From Ligula intestinalis (taxonomy: Eukaryota > Platyhelminthes > Cestoda > Diphyllobothriidea > Diphyllobothriidae): 64,000 nucleotides of DNA. This document shows positions 1 through 12,260 of this stretch, one piece after another. The stretch is taken from the NCBI GenBank assembly GCA_036362985.1, contig JAYGXS010000001.1, positions 44,611,340 to 44,675,339 of the forward strand. The letters are read 5' to 3'. Below the pieces are notes generated by a model. It did no database searches. It had not been told where the DNA came from and saw only the letters and a list, made by a program, of their open reading frames with translations. Every line of letters starts with the position of its first letter. Within the stretch, counting starts at the first letter, position 1. A program made the position numbers and the translations under genes.

Positions 1-435
1 ATGTACTTTGCCTCTCCAGCCCCGAAGTTTCACGCAATAAATTTATATTTCCCGAAAAAATGCATTATACTTCGGGCAGCTAATTTATGCTCTTTGATAC
101 AGGTGCCCCGGGGTCGACCTGTATGACCAATATGCACGCAAAAGCAATCTGCGCACGTTATGCGATTCACCACATTTAAATGTTGATCCTTTGGGAGAGG
201 ATCCTTTGTATGTGATAACGCTGCGCGTATTGAGGGTGCTGATTGTGCGTCAAGTGGATATCAAGGCGACTTAACTTTCCGGCGATTCTTTCGGAGGTTC
301 CCTGCATATAAGGCAAGGTGTAATTTTTCCGTTAGGTTTGGAGGCTTGACGCCCGAGGCAGCCCTTAGCAAAACGGATCGGATATCCGTTAGATCGAAAC
401 AACCGAAACAGGTATGCGAGTTTTTTCTCTAATCG

Positions 436-1073
436 CTACAGTACTAGGTTTGCGAGCAATACGGACTTCGGTGAGCCCACTGGGGTTCTCCTTACCTGTT
501 GGTAGTACTTATTGTCGAAATGACAGTAGTTCTTGAGGCAGAAATTGAGAAATTCTATAATGTACGGTTTTGGGATCTTGACAGGATTGTCCTGTAAACG
601 TTGGGTTACGCAAGCAATTGCTAAGTCATGCGACATGGACGAAAACAGGGCAACTATGTCAAAAGACAAGAGACAATCACCTTTTGCATACTCGGATCCT
701 ATGAAATAATACCTGCGAGGCTATAATGCTGTACTCCGATCCATAAGTTAGGTGTTTCAAATACCTATGCAACCACTTTGCCAAATTTTAAGTGGGTGAA
801 CCGATGAGAATCACTATGATCTGCAGTGTGACATACAGTTTGTACGATGCGAAGATCACCGAGGTTCATCCACTTAGCGTCATCGGGTTTTATCAATTTT
901 TGGCGGGCTAGCTGATTCAACTTCTTTCTGATGACGGCAGCTTGCTTTTTTGTCGATTCTTTACCTATGAGAGTGTAAGCGTCCGTGTCACTGAACAGTT
1001 CATTCGTTTTGTTGACAAAATTCCCTTTGTCCATGATGACAGTAGTGCCACCTTTGTCAGTGGGAACAACCAC
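436..1073 (-). mobile_element. Penelope-like element fragment (RT N-terminus and palm)
   Basis: Two minus-strand frames match Penelope-like reverse transcriptase. Bases 1073-765 encode VVPTDKGGTTVIMDKGNF and a helical stretch typical of the N-terminal part. Bases 669-436 encode SFDIVALFSSMSHDLAIACV and TPVGSPKSVLLANLV, equivalent to the SFDVVSLFT and GTPMGSPLS motifs. The frames are separated by a shift, and no YVDD motif or GIY-YIG domain was found below 436. A decayed copy. Confidence 0.75.
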
Positions 1074-1130
1074 AATGATCTGATCACTTTAAATGCTACA
1101 CTCACTAAAACCTGATAAGAGCATTTTGGT

Positions 1131-1243
1131 TGTTCCCGCTAACAAAGGTGGCGCTACTGTCATCATGGACAAAGAGAATTACGTTGATGACAGCAACGAG
1201 CAGATGAGGGGCAAGCTGCTTAGTCGTCTTCTTGATGGCTGCA
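1131..1243 (+). mobile_element. Penelope-like fragment, opposite orientation
   Basis: The plus strand reads VPANKGGATVIMDKENYVDD, the same N-terminal RT motif as the minus-strand copy ending at 1073, so two copies face away from each other across about 60 bases. It runs into the N gap at 1244. Confidence 0.7.
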
Positions 1244-1253
1244 NNNNNNNNNN
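1244..1253. other. assembly gap (10 N)
   Basis: Ten undetermined bases inside Penelope-like repeat sequence. The true gap size is unknown and the join may be wrong. Confidence 0.99.
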
Positions 1254-1479
1254 CTGTTCCACATAGGTATATATAAAAAAGGAAGGCTCTTCGGAAAAAA
1301 ACCAGATACATTTGTGAATTTTGAAACCTGTTTGAACTGATGACAAGATAGAATCGAAAAATGGATCGAGGGTAGGCCACTTTCTCCAATGTACGCCAGA
1401 AAACTGCCTTTATTAGGCTTAGCGGACAGGAGCCCTTTGCGCTAATAGTAAAGCACTATTTACCCCCACTCATCTTCAT

Positions 1480-2080
1480 TAGGTGTCAAGACATACTCAA
1501 GGAAACCAAGACTGGTACTGCCGCTACTGCTACTGCTATTGCTCCTATTACTTACTAGGAGTTTAGTTTAGTAAAAGTAGCAATGGCACTATTATTTACG
1601 CTATTATTAGTCCGGGGTGGCTCTGCTCAAAGTCAGCGCTAGGCTCATATGCCTTTCATCACAAAAAGTGTGAACCTTGGATTATGCTATCCCGAGTAAG
1701 TGCATGTTTGAAGCCCGGAGCACAACAGCGCTTAAATTGATTTCCACCAGCTCAGCCCTATCCACGAGACTATGGCAGTTTCTACTCAGTTTGGACTACG
1801 AAGATTAGGATACTGCTGCCAGAAGTAGTGCGTCTACACGAAAGTGTGCCAATGCTAGTGATGATTTGTCCTTAGACCAGTAAACAACATACTGTTATAC
1901 GGCCTGTGTGCTTGTAGGTAGTCGGCACCCAGTACGCAGCATGGGTTTAATGATAATAAGCTTACTAGTTAAAGCAGCGATATTAAATGATACCTCAAGT
2001 TTCTGCCATGACTTTATGTCGCAGCGTAAAGTCGTTTGACGACTGCATGCTAACTGCAGGCTTGCTACAGCATCTGACTT
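1480..2080 (+). repeat. dispersed repeat R1, copy 1
   Basis: Contains a decayed ACT/TAC-rich stretch, then attagtc...caaagtcagcgct...ggctcatat, later ctatggcagtttctact and ctttatgtcgca. The same order of landmarks occurs at 2280-2540, 33640-34200 and 43330-43760, always on the plus strand. It has no coding capacity of its own that I recognise. Confidence 0.7.
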
Positions 2081-2279
2081 GCGATGAACAACACATGGTC
2101 GCAGGGTACCGTCTTCCCTTATGATATGGACGACAGAAGAGCGACCAAGGAAAGTTCGCCCAGCGCAGTAGCCTTTTTATCGAGTGTGTCAGCTATTTTC
2201 GCTTTTAGCTGTGTCTGGTGGCTTGCGATAGAAACAGTCCCATACTCATTTTGGTGCCACTTCTATTTTTAAAACTCCT

Positions 2280-2560
2280 CACTAGCAATGTAACTGAGTG
2301 TCAGTAATACTGGCACTATTACTGATGTGATTATTAGTCAGGAGTGGCACTGATTAAAATCAACGCTGGGGCTCATATCTTCTCAATCTCAATAAGGAGG
2401 ATGAATCTGGGTTCATGCAATTCTCAGCAAACACAGGTTTGAGGGCCGGAGTATAGCAGCGCTTGCCTTGGTTTCGCCTTCTCATATCTATCCCCCAAGC
2501 TCTGTCATATTATGAGCTAGCGAAACTGTTTACGTTATAGCTCAATTTTTAACATGCCTT
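2280..2560 (+). repeat. dispersed repeat R1, copy 2 (partial)
   Basis: Holds ggcactattactg, attagtcaggagtggcact, ggggctcatatc and gaatctgggttcatg in the order seen in the other R1 copies. It lacks the later part. Confidence 0.65.
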
Positions 2561-2682
2561 TATTTCGCGTGGAGCCATTTGCCGTTTTCAGGCTAATTTT
2601 TGGCTTACTGCCGTCTCTTACGCATCTTGGGGTAATGGGGATGTTTTCCCTCTAATCGAAGAGAAATTCGCTCCACGATCAA

Positions 2683-3702
2683 CTAGCATTTGGTAAATCC
2701 TAAACCATAACTTTGTACGCACTTAAAGATGCATGAATTATATCCGTAAGTGCCCCTTTCCACAGCTTCCGCTTTGTGTTCCCTTCTATTATTCAGGTCT
2801 GCGTATTCCATCGGAGTCTGTTGGTCAACCTTTTTTGGAAGTGGACAGTAGTTTACGATGAGCCTGTGCAATATGTCCCGGAGCGTTTCCCATTCCTTGA
2901 TTATGTCTCCAAACACTAAAGATTCCCACTCAGTGCGCGTGCGTTTGGCCATTATTCGATTGATATCCCACCCTTCCCTCCCTTCCCCCCCCAAATATTT
3001 GTTCTGACTGTTTTAGGTTTCTCGGGTATTGAAGATAGCGAGTGCTCCCATAGCAGTACAACGTAATCACTTTTACCCAGTGGAGGTAGACATGATACTT
3101 CATCGATGTTGTCCTGTGATTTCGTGACAACGAGGTCCGGCCAATCGGCCTTTTTGCTTTCGCGGGCATTTGTGTGAAACATGACGCGCTGTGTAAGAAC
3201 TAACTTAAGCATTATGTTCAGAATGCAACCATCAAAGGCCAGATCACAGCCATGTGTCTATGCCGAGCTCCAGTTGATGTGAGGCGCGCAAAGGTCAACG
3301 AAGGTCGGGAATCCGACCGTGTAGCGATCTTTGCATGCTCTCTAGCCAGTAAGTATCAGCTAAAACACCTCTTCCCGGTGGTCGGTAGCGTGTCAGGACA
3401 TCGAGACTTGGTGAGCCTGGTACTGTCATAGACGGCGAGATCGCCTCGGAAGTATCCGAAAATTTATTTGCTTTGTCAATAAGTATAAGTCCACTTTTCA
3501 CATATATGAGCACGCCTCCTCCTCCTCGACGCTCTTCCCTGTCGTTTCTAAACAGTTGGTAGCCAGGCATAGTTACATTGCACTCGTCAACGTGTTTGGA
3601 CAACCAGGTTCCGGTTAAGGAAATTATATCTGGAAATAGTTCGCACAGATGCATCTTTAGCTTGTTGGGCTTTGATAGCAAACTCTGAGCATTGGTGTAC
3701 AC
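2683..3702 (-). mobile_element. LINE family A fragment: EEP endonuclease and linker
   Basis: Minus strand. Bases 3702-3295 encode the start of an EEP endonuclease (MYTNAQSLLSKPNKLKMHL, then DIISLTGTWLSKHVDE and MPGYQLFRNDREERRGGG). Bases 3212-2952 give DEVSCLPPLGKSDYVVL, and 2994-2683 give the linker with DQQTPMEYADLNNRRE. The same protein segments occur in order in the longer copy at 9.3-13.4 kb. Frameshifts break it, and the RT is absent because the copy stops near 2683. Confidence 0.8.
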
Positions 3703-3869
3703 GAAAGTGAAGTGGTATTAAACAGCTCACGCAGTTAAGTATGCTGCAGTGTATGCCAACCTATGGTCGCGACAAAAGCCGACTAAAGTGACAAACACGT
3801 GTTCACCTTATCTTTGTCATAACTGGCTACCCTTCAGCCTTTCACGTCTCAGTTTCAGTTTATTTGGTG

Positions 3870-4422
3870 AGGGTAATAGTCAATGCCTTTGAAAACCCCT
3901 TTGGTAACATGCCAGTGCGGCACACACATGTACTTGTACATATCGAATTTTGAACAAAGAGGACTTTTCGCTGACGATCCCTGACAGGCGGTCATGGGAA
4001 TTTTTCGGCAAAATCATATCCGTGCACCGCTCGTGCTCTTTGGCGTTCAGTTTGCGCAATAACAGGCGTACCTTCCAAACATCCTCAGTTTTGGCAAAAT
4101 CCACGCGGAATATATCCTTCCAAAGTTCAAATCAAGCGTTGAAAGTCACGACGGAGTCGAGATCGGTAGTAACCTCTGTGAAAGAAGCAGCTGCTGTATC
4201 CTCTGATGTGGAATGTTTCGCAGGAGAATCTTTAGCAAAAAAATGCGCGCTTAATTGTTGTATCATTGACTCCATTAACTTACTGTGAGCTGCTTCGAAG
4301 TGAGCTTGATGATGCTGCGGGATAGCCAGTAATTGTTCTGGGGACACAGTGAGTTCTAAAACTGCGTCGCCACTTGTTGTAATGGTATCCAAAGCCGATA
4401 TGTCACCACCTGATAATGTCAT
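3870..4422 (-). mobile_element. Ty3/gypsy-like gag fragment
   Basis: Minus strand. Bases 4422-4132 encode a stretch rich in Gln, His and Ala (SPEQLLAIPQHHQAHFEAAH, then KLMESMIQQLSAHF). Bases 4104-3880 encode VRLLLRKLNAKEHERCTDMI and LPKNSHDRLS. Both resemble gag proteins of flatworm LTR elements: a Q-rich N-terminus followed by a capsid-like segment on the pattern VRLLLRKLxxxEYxxxxxxILP. No pol follows; LINE family A begins immediately downstream on the same strand. Confidence 0.55.
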
Positions 4423-4439
4423 GTCTGAGCTCCCAAGGG

Positions 4440-6280
4440 AGAAAAAGACCAGAAGAGCGCAAAAGCAGAAGTCTTTGAGCGTTATTCTAACAACATATTT
4501 CGGGTAACAAATGCATGTGAAACTATGTCCATCGAGCCAATCAGCTTCTGTTCTGGCGTAGATAGTGGCACGACTGGCTTGTGACTCAACGGCTGGCTGC
4601 AGCTTTAATTTTAAATTAGGGATTGATTGACTGCCAGCTGTTTCCGACGCTTGTAGGCCGATTTATAGCCTGTCGTGAGCGTCGCTCGCTACCTGTATGC
4701 CAGCTGCCTGCTAGCTGTTCGTTACCCTCCTCCCAACAATCAGGACTCAAGAAATACCGATATTCAGCTCTAGCATTAGTCAATAATTTACTTACAGAGA
4801 AGCTTTGGCTGGCTATATTTGATAGACAAAGATATCCACGAATCTTGACACGGCGACATAAGGCAAAGTGTTTGCTCATCGCCTAATTGATTGTATCGAT
4901 TTTTACTCCTATTGGCCTGCGCGCTTTGCATAGCGCTAATGGGAGCGCGCCATTGGCATCATTTTGCGTTTTGCTGACGTGGCGTACGGAGGTGACTGCA
5001 CAAGGTTACTGATTTCCTAATGCTTTTAATATGTGTGTACTTTCGGGTAAACTTTTGCGTCGTAAAAATTATCTTTTGCACTTGCTGCCTTGTTGCATTC
5101 ACATTCTTGCAATATATCTAGACAGGTTTGCAAAAGCACAACTAGGAGGCAGGTGGCGCAAGAAATGGCCGACACCTTACGTGAAACCGAGGAGGAATCA
5201 CGCCAATACAGTTTTGAACTCGCGAAAGTTGATGAGGAGAACATAACACGTCCCTCAGGTCCGGCCTGAAGAAGAAACTGTTATTAAGCTGGCTATAGAC
5301 GGAGTGCCTGTGTCTAGTTAGACTAAAGTTGATCTCTGACAAACATACGTAGTTTTCGTAGAATTTTCTCACGTATCCGATCTCTTAGCGTACCCAAATT
5401 GCTCATCGCAGCTGCATGTCTACAAGGCCGCAGTGGAATTAACTCTTGGCTGTGCACCTCTTCGAACCTCTATTACGAAACTCGCATGCATTCCTCACGA
5501 TCGGTTCTTTGTATTAATAGAAATGAAAGACCCTTGGTGAAGAAGTTTGTTGGTCTGCCCACTAACTATCCTTCCCCTGGCGGCCGTACGGGAAGGGGCA
5601 GTGGCAGTGCTCGTAAATACTACAAACGCACAGTCCACAACGGTAGAGGTTTGCGGCACTGAAGTGAAGCAGTGGGCATAGCAGTTAGATAATAATCCCA
5701 GTGCAATAACATTTTCTTTCTGCGTGATTGATGACTAACTTATGGACTCCAACACGCACCCGAGAAGACCACGACGGGCTACTGCAGCAGTAGATCAAAT
5801 GGACGATCAGATATTGCTCTGGGACCAGATGCCGCACTGTCACCGATAGGCTGCCACTATGTTCACCTTATTTATCCATAAAGGAACGTCTTCTAAGACT
5901 ACCACATGCGGACATCACAAAGAATACGCTACCTACTGGTGACACTCAGTATTATAACCGTAAGAATTACTCCTTATTATGACAATTTTAGCGATAGAAC
6001 AAACAGTCTCCTTAAACAGCTTAAAAAACTCCATCGATGCCGATCACTGGAAGCTTGATAAAATGTGCGGAATGCAAGTCTTCGTAATCAAATTAATACA
6101 GCGTTGGCAAGGACAATGAATGAGCAGCCAGCACACGAAGTTGTACTGGCATCACAAAGACCGATGAATTCCTTAAAGCGGCCAAGTTTAAGTCACGCTA
6201 AATTTGACGAGTTCAACTGCCAATTTCTTGATCCAGAGTTCAATAGGCCATTGGTCTCTTTCCTTTCTTAGCACAGTAGG
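4440..6280. other. no recognised gene
   Basis: Short overlapping frames on both strands with no family motif, conserved splice pattern or clear repeat structure that I can identify. Probably decayed repeat DNA. Confidence 0.5.
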
Positions 6281-6289
6281 GATCCCACT

Positions 6290-7530
6290 TGGCTTGTTTG
6301 GGCGGCCGCAATATTGAAGACTTTGCATGGCGGATATATTACGCCGTCTTTGATGACGTCGTGGCCATGAGACCACCACAGACGCGTCTTCGTCGCGTTC
6401 CTACCCGCCCTACGGTGGCAACGATCTGCAACACCAATCTAACTACGGGGGATCAGTCTTGATCTCCTATCAACCTGTGTTTTTTTATGACGGAGCAGCC
6501 CCTACAGGCCACGCTGCTCCGACTCTTCGTCATCCTCACCGCCGGAATTGACGCCAACCCTACTGCTCCTTCTGTCATGTCTGCCTGGGCCACCACAACT
6601 GTACTGTACGTTGCAGCTCCCGCAATGGTTGGTACCATCTTCGCTGCAGTGGCCTTGCCAAATCCTCAGCAAGAATAGCCAAACGCGGCTCCCGACCAAC
6701 GGTGCCTCCAGCTCGCCCGATGTTTTCCTCGCCAGTCTCAGTCTGATAGTCGTACCGCGTAGCGTTAAGGATATTAAGATTAAACCCTCACGGCTGCGAT
6801 CTTCCATTTGCGGTTCCTTTGAAGGAATAGAAGTCGTGGAAAGGCCAGATTAGTAGGAAGAATAGCTTGTTTACATAGGAGGAAGTCTTGAGTACCGGAT
6901 TGCACGTCTAGCCGCAAGGTGGGCTAGGTCCGGAGGGATGTCTGGGAGCAGACATTTGAGTGGTCATCGTTGCCTGCATCCTTGAAAGTCGTTTGTTGGA
7001 CCGCGCATGGTTAAGCACCTGTGTGGGTGTGTTAGTAGGTCGTGCGTCAGGGTTTGGGCAGCCAGCGTGACTCCAGCCTTGGCGTGATGAGTCAGCGAAC
7101 ACGGGTTCCTACAGTGGCGCTAACGCCAACTACAGCGTTCACCATGTGGAGCACGGAAATCACCCTGGGTAACGATCACCTCCCCATGGTGCTCAAATTA
7201 GCCACTGCCGCCGACCATATCAAGACCCCGAACAGGAACATCATTAACTTCAAGCGAGTCGATTGTGTAGCGTTAATTGCTGAACGCGAAACCGAGATCG
7301 ATTGTCTACCGCCTCCCATCTGTGTCCACACGGCGCATCGAGTCCTTCGTCGACTTTTTCTGGCCACAGCAAGTCACCACATCCCAAACGGCCGCATTCC
7401 CCTATTTCGTCGTTCGTAAATATCCGCCTAAAGCCCTCCACCTGGAACGCGAGAGAGGCCATATGCCTTACTCATGCTTTGAGGGAAATCGAAGCAACGC
7501 TAAATCATTTCCCTACTAAGCCAACCACGT
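6290..7530 (+). mobile_element. LINE fragment with PHD-like zinc finger and EEP endonuclease end
   Basis: Around 6560-6690 one plus-strand frame reads YCSFCHVCLGHHNCTVRCS then NGWYHLRCSGL, the Cys/His spacing of the PHD-type finger carried by some LINEs of the Jockey/CR1/I groups. From about 7160 comes EITLGNDHLPMVLKLA, the SDHLP motif that closes an EEP endonuclease. IINFKRVD and ATASHHIPNGRIPLF follow, a linker motif typical of these elements. Frames are broken throughout. It could be the 5' half of the same family as the RT at 24.3-25.8 kb. Confidence 0.65.
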
Positions 7531-8290
7531 CTTTATGAGTATCAGTATATTGAGGGATATATTAGAAAATTACCTTTGAGTTCCCTATTTTTACATATGT
7601 GTCGTGCTGGCAGAACAATTGTATCTCACCTTGTTGGTGAGGCCAGTTGTTCTGAGTCATTGGGTGGAAAAATAGAAGCAGACAGTGAAAAAACTCCTAA
7701 GGGATTTTTAGGTAAAAAACTGTCGCTGATGTGGGGGAGGTATGGGGTTTGGGAGAAAAATAGAAAAAACGTCCGATTTTGGGGGGATCCTGTTAGCAGC
7801 AGCGGCCGCGAGACCACCGCTAGTCCGCTCCCAAAGCCGGGGCTTGGCCCCTGAGGCGGAACAAAGAGCGCGGTGGAGATCAAACTAGCGGCAACAGTCA
7901 CTCGAGACAGCTCCTCTGGGTTTTGTACACAGTAAACCCTCCTCAGGGTGAATTCCAGAAGTATCCCCTTCTTATTGTTTTCTTCCTTGGGGATTTCAAC
8001 AGGACATAATTCGACGGTGACACACGTTAAAAGTCATCGTTATAACACATGCGACGCTGAACTCGACGTTATAACACTGGCGATGCAGGTGAGATTGTTC
8101 CCCTGGATATTATAACAATATGTGAGGCACATTTCAACATGTGTATTTCCGCGGAGCAATTGCTGTTCTACGAAAGTGTAGTGATCCCACCAGCCATCGC
8201 ACGGCGTTGGAGTCTTTACATCATTGGCGACACTGCCAGTTGTCACCCCTACAACTTTGCGTCGGAGAACTAACCATTTATATCATCGCG
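7530..8290. other. no recognised gene
   Basis: No convincing coding sequence. A single sequence resembling the downstream minisatellite unit lies at about 8124-8175. Confidence 0.4.
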
Positions 8291-8294
8291 GAAA

Positions 8295-8540
8295 AAAAGC
8301 TGACTATCATGAAGCACATTACAAGCATGGTTTAGGCCCATTCCACCATGTTTATTTCCACAGAGCAAGTGCTGACCATAGGCAACAACATCAATAAATT
8401 ATGAGCATGAGTGACGCTCATTCCGACATGCGCATCTCCTCAGAACAATTGCTGACTCTCATGCAACACAAAACAAGCATAGGTGACGCACATTCCACCA
8501 TGCATATTTCCGTTGCAACAATTGACGGACATAACGGTTT
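8295..8540 (+). repeat. decayed tandem repeat, about 72-80 bp unit
   Basis: The landmark gctgac recurs at 8299, 8371 and 8451. The related caatt landmark recurs at 8446 and 8519, giving spacings of 72, 80 and 73 bases. Each unit carries cattcc(a/g)ccatg, tatttcc or catctcc, and agcaa/gaacaattgctgac. The open frame at 8401-8877 partly covers the array and is probably not a gene. Confidence 0.75.
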
Positions 8541-9286
8541 GTTACTGTTACAACAGGTCTCCGATGATCACATCGTGCAAAAAGCCCATCAATGGTACTG
8601 GAGGATTTCTCCGGCTCACAAGTATTCAAATCAAATGAACACGCTACCCACCTCAAAGGAGTTAAATGTTAGGATATTAGCCGGACCAAATGCCAACAAC
8701 GTTTGGAGGCTTTCCGAAGGCATCGAGCTGAGGCAAATGTCGTTGTTGGTTAGCTCTGACCGCATAACAGGTAATGACTGTCCACGCGAGATGACCTTAG
8801 ACCGCACGCATGCACGCACACGAGCCTACGCAAGGCACAACTTTTCGCTGTTTCCCGAAGGTCAACTGGTCGCGTGACTTTATCCGAGTGCGGCCAACCA
8901 GGCCACAAGAGGACGATCAGACAATCTCTTATAAGCCACTGTCACCCCTGACAGCGAGAGCTGCAGTCACACCGAATAATGAGAACCGCTTGTCCGCTCC
9001 CAACGCCGTTGACGTGGTAATCACGGTATGCAGATAGCCAAATAGGGTAGACCGTGGAGACCTTCGCATGTGACTATTGGTGGGAGGGCATTATAAAATA
9101 GCGCATATACATATTACTGAAATATTGCTATTGGTAAAGGTAGTGCTCGTAGGAATTATTGCTCGCCGTTAGTAGACACGCTGATTGGAGTGGGAGGCCC
9201 GCAAAAACTGATGCCATAAAACTGATACTACTAACACATTGAAAGTTGTATTATTATCGTTGTACATTTTTGCGAAGGTCAGTTCA
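8540..9286. other. no recognised gene; possible LINE family A 3' UTR
   Basis: An open plus-strand frame to 8877 shows no family features. The part from about 9100 to 9286 adjoins the end of the minus-strand LINE and may be its 3' untranslated region. Confidence 0.35.
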
Positions 9287-12260
9287 TTTTAATAGCGCGT
9301 ATTGGTATATCGATCCAAATTTCGCTTAAATACCTCGAGAGATTCAGACATAACGACGTTCCGAGGAAGCGTATTCCGCGCTTCGATCACCTTTTTGGAA
9401 AAGAAATGCTTCCAAGCGTCCAGCTTGGCCCCAGCCGCCCGTAATTTGAGAAGATGATGCCTCAACTTCGTTGTTGTTTCTAATTCAAAGAAATCTTCTT
9501 ATATAAGACAACAGCCCCGAACAGGTAATATGCGGAATGTTAGTATCACGTCCCCCCAAAGCTGCCTGTAGCGCAATGGATAGAGGTTGAGATTCGACAG
9601 CCGTGTTTCATAAGACTGCGAGCCCTGTCCCATAACATGTTTGCCTGCGCACCTTTGAACTTTGTCGAGGACGTTAATATCTTTCGCGGCCCAGGGTCTC
9701 CAAGCTTGGGTAGCGGATTCTAGTTGCTATCGTACAAAGGTTCCGAAGACTTTTATGAAGCAATCTTCACTAAAAGCAGAAAAAGCTCGCTTGACGAGGT
9801 ACAGGACCGACATCGCAGACTTGGCCACCTTTGCGCAATGCAGGGAGGGTTTAAGCGAGGGCGTGATCCAGACTCCTAAGTCCTTCTGGGCGTTCACTTC
9901 TTTCACTGGTATCCCGTTTAGTCGGTAAACCATGCTGTTTGAAGAACCGGTTTTGCCGATTTGAATGGTGTTGCACTTGCTCTCATTAACCGGCAAGAGG
10001 CAGTCCTTCGACCCTTTTTGAAGTCAATTTAAATTTTTCTGCAAGTTCACTTCATCAGCTGCTGTTTAAAGTTTGCTCTAAAGTGTGATATCGTCCACGA
10101 ACATGGCGATACCACAAGCCTGTTCACTGGCGCAATCGGTGATGTTGATCATTGACAAGATAGGGCCGAGAACGAAGCCTTGAGGAACACCATTCTCAAC
10201 CGCAACCTTGGTTGACTGTTTGTCTCTGATTTGGACAGTTTGTGAGCAGCTGATTAGGAAGCTTTCGATCTAAGCAAGAAGCCTACCTCTTACTCCTATT
10301 TGGCTGAGTTTATAAAGGAGGCGGTGGTGCAGCACGCTATTGGAAGCCTTTTTGAAGTTGATATAGACGGCGTGCACTGAACTTCCACCATCGACTGCCT
10401 CAGTCCACCGTTCTAAACATGAGAGCAAAGATGTTACGCAGGATTTACCTCTATGAAAACTATGCTGAACATCCGATAGCAGATGGTTTTGCTCAAGGAG
10501 ATTCATAAGTTATTGCTTGATTATTTTCTTTGTAAGTTTGCAACAGATTGCAGTAAGGCTGAATGGTCGATAATTGTTCGCTGAGACCCACATCCCCCTT
10601 GTAGAGCGGCGTAATCATCGTGGATTTCCGATCTCCTGGTAGGCATCCGATCTCGAAGGATGTTTCGAAGAGCGTAGAGAGTGGTTTTGCCAACTCACTG
10701 GCGAGCTCCTTTAAAACCTTGGCCGGTACCTCGTCGGGACACGGTGACTTAGATTCCTTCAACCCTAAGAGTTCCTTAAGAACAACAGCCTCGGGGAAGT
10801 GGACAGTCTCAACTATTGTATCCACGTCTATGTCATTGGTAGGGTAATCGTATGACATTTCCTTTGTTAAAACTAAGCGAAAAAAAGTTGAAAGATGATC
10901 AGCTTTTGCTTCATCTTCTTTCAGGTCTTTAACCACAACGGTCCTCAGCAGGGGTAATTGATCCTTGTTTTTGACACTCTGCCTGAGGTAACACAGTTTG
11001 GGGTTCACTGTGACCCGGTTTAGCAGGTCTGCTGTGAAATCCCGTCTTTTTTTAAGAATAAGACCCTTGACCTGATTTCTCTGAGTTTTGTACGCACTTA
11101 GAGATCCAGAAGTCCTGTCCAAAAGCGTTTTTCCACAGCTTTCGCTTTTTTTTCACTTCTATTTTTAAGATTTTTGTAAGCCATCGGGGTCTGGTGGTCA
11201 AACTTTATCGCGAAATCGGACAATGTTTTTCGATGAGCCTGTGCGGTGTGTGCCGGAACGTTTCGCGGTCCGCGGTTATGTTTCCAAAAAATCGAGGTTT
11301 CCAATCGGTGCGCGTGAGTTTGGCCATCATTTGATCGAAATCGTCTCACCAAATATTTCTTCTGGTGGTTTAGGTCCTCTCGGGTATTCAGAATAACGAG
11401 TACTCACATTGCAGTACAACGTGGTCAAACTTACCTAGCGGAGGAAGATATGACACTTCGTCGATGCTGTCCTGCGATTTTGGGAGAACGAGGTCCAGAC
11501 AACTAGACTGTTGGCCATCGTGCATCCTTGGTGGAAACATGACGTGTTGCGTGAGAAATAACTTTAGATTCATGCTCAGAATGCAAATTTTGAAGATTAT
11601 ATGGAAGCTATTTGCGCAGGCCGCATCCCAGTCGATGTGAGGCGCGTTAAATTCCCCCACAACCAGGATATCCGACCGTGCAGCAATCTTTTCAAGTTCC
11701 TCTAGCAAGGAGGCATCGACTACGGAATCTCTTCTCGGTGGTCGGTAAGGTGTCAGGACATCGAGGTTGGATGCACCTGGTACTTTAATGGACAACCAGA
11801 TCGCCTCGGAATTACACGCCAGTTTATCCGTTTTGTCTAACACCGCGAGCCTATTACCTAGTATGTCGCTATGCCAACGCCTGGTCGTCCTTCCCGCTCT
11901 TTTCTGAACACTCGGTAGCCTGGCATAGTAACCTCACCATCGTCTACGTGTTCAGACAACCAAGTTTCCGTTAGGGAAGTTATATCTGGTGGCGGTTCAC
12001 AGGCATGAATCTTCAGGTCTTCTAGCTTTGATAGCATACTCTGTGCATTGGTGTACATGAACTTTAGTTTTCTGTTTGCCTGAGAAGTGGTTACGATCAG
12101 GCTCGTTCCGCCCGTTACTGGGTAGACCGCGCGGTCATCCGGAAAGGACCGGTCCAGGGGAGAAAATTGGACGCTGGATAACTTGGTTGTTGTAAATAAT
12201 AAATTTGTTTTTCCCCTTCGCTGAGCCTTTGTCTCAGTTCGGTTACAAGTTGACGGCATT
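9287..12260 (-). mobile_element. LINE family A ORF2: EEP endonuclease + reverse transcriptase
   Basis: Minus strand, read from high to low coordinates. FMYTNAQSMLSKLEDLKI and PDITSLTETWLSEHVDD (12070-11940) are the EEP start, and FNAPHIDWDAAC and SQDSIDEVSYLPPLGKFDHV follow. The linker with HQTPMAYKNLKNRSEKKA lies near 11190. RT segments run from 11122 to 10270, including PCPDEVPAKVLKEL and HAVYINFKKASNSVLHHRLL (palm motif A region). The thumb at 9996-9727 has LNGIPVKEVNAQKDLGVW. The end reads KKVIEARNTLPRNVVMSES and DRYTNTRY near 9290. Several frameshifts and stops make it non-functional. The layout fits the CR1/L2 side of the LINE tree, by inference. Confidence 0.88.

Noticed and set aside
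2084..2272. 62-codon open frame with a hydrophobic end
   Set aside because: Lies next to dispersed repeat R1 and has no recognisable domain; expected by chance.
7042..7419. Stand-alone 125-codon gene
   Set aside because: Its middle is the GNDHLP and INFKRVD stretch of an EEP-type LINE, so it is part of a decayed element.
8401..8877. 158-codon open frame as a gene
   Set aside because: It starts within the tandem repeat and shows no protein motif, codon bias or splice context.
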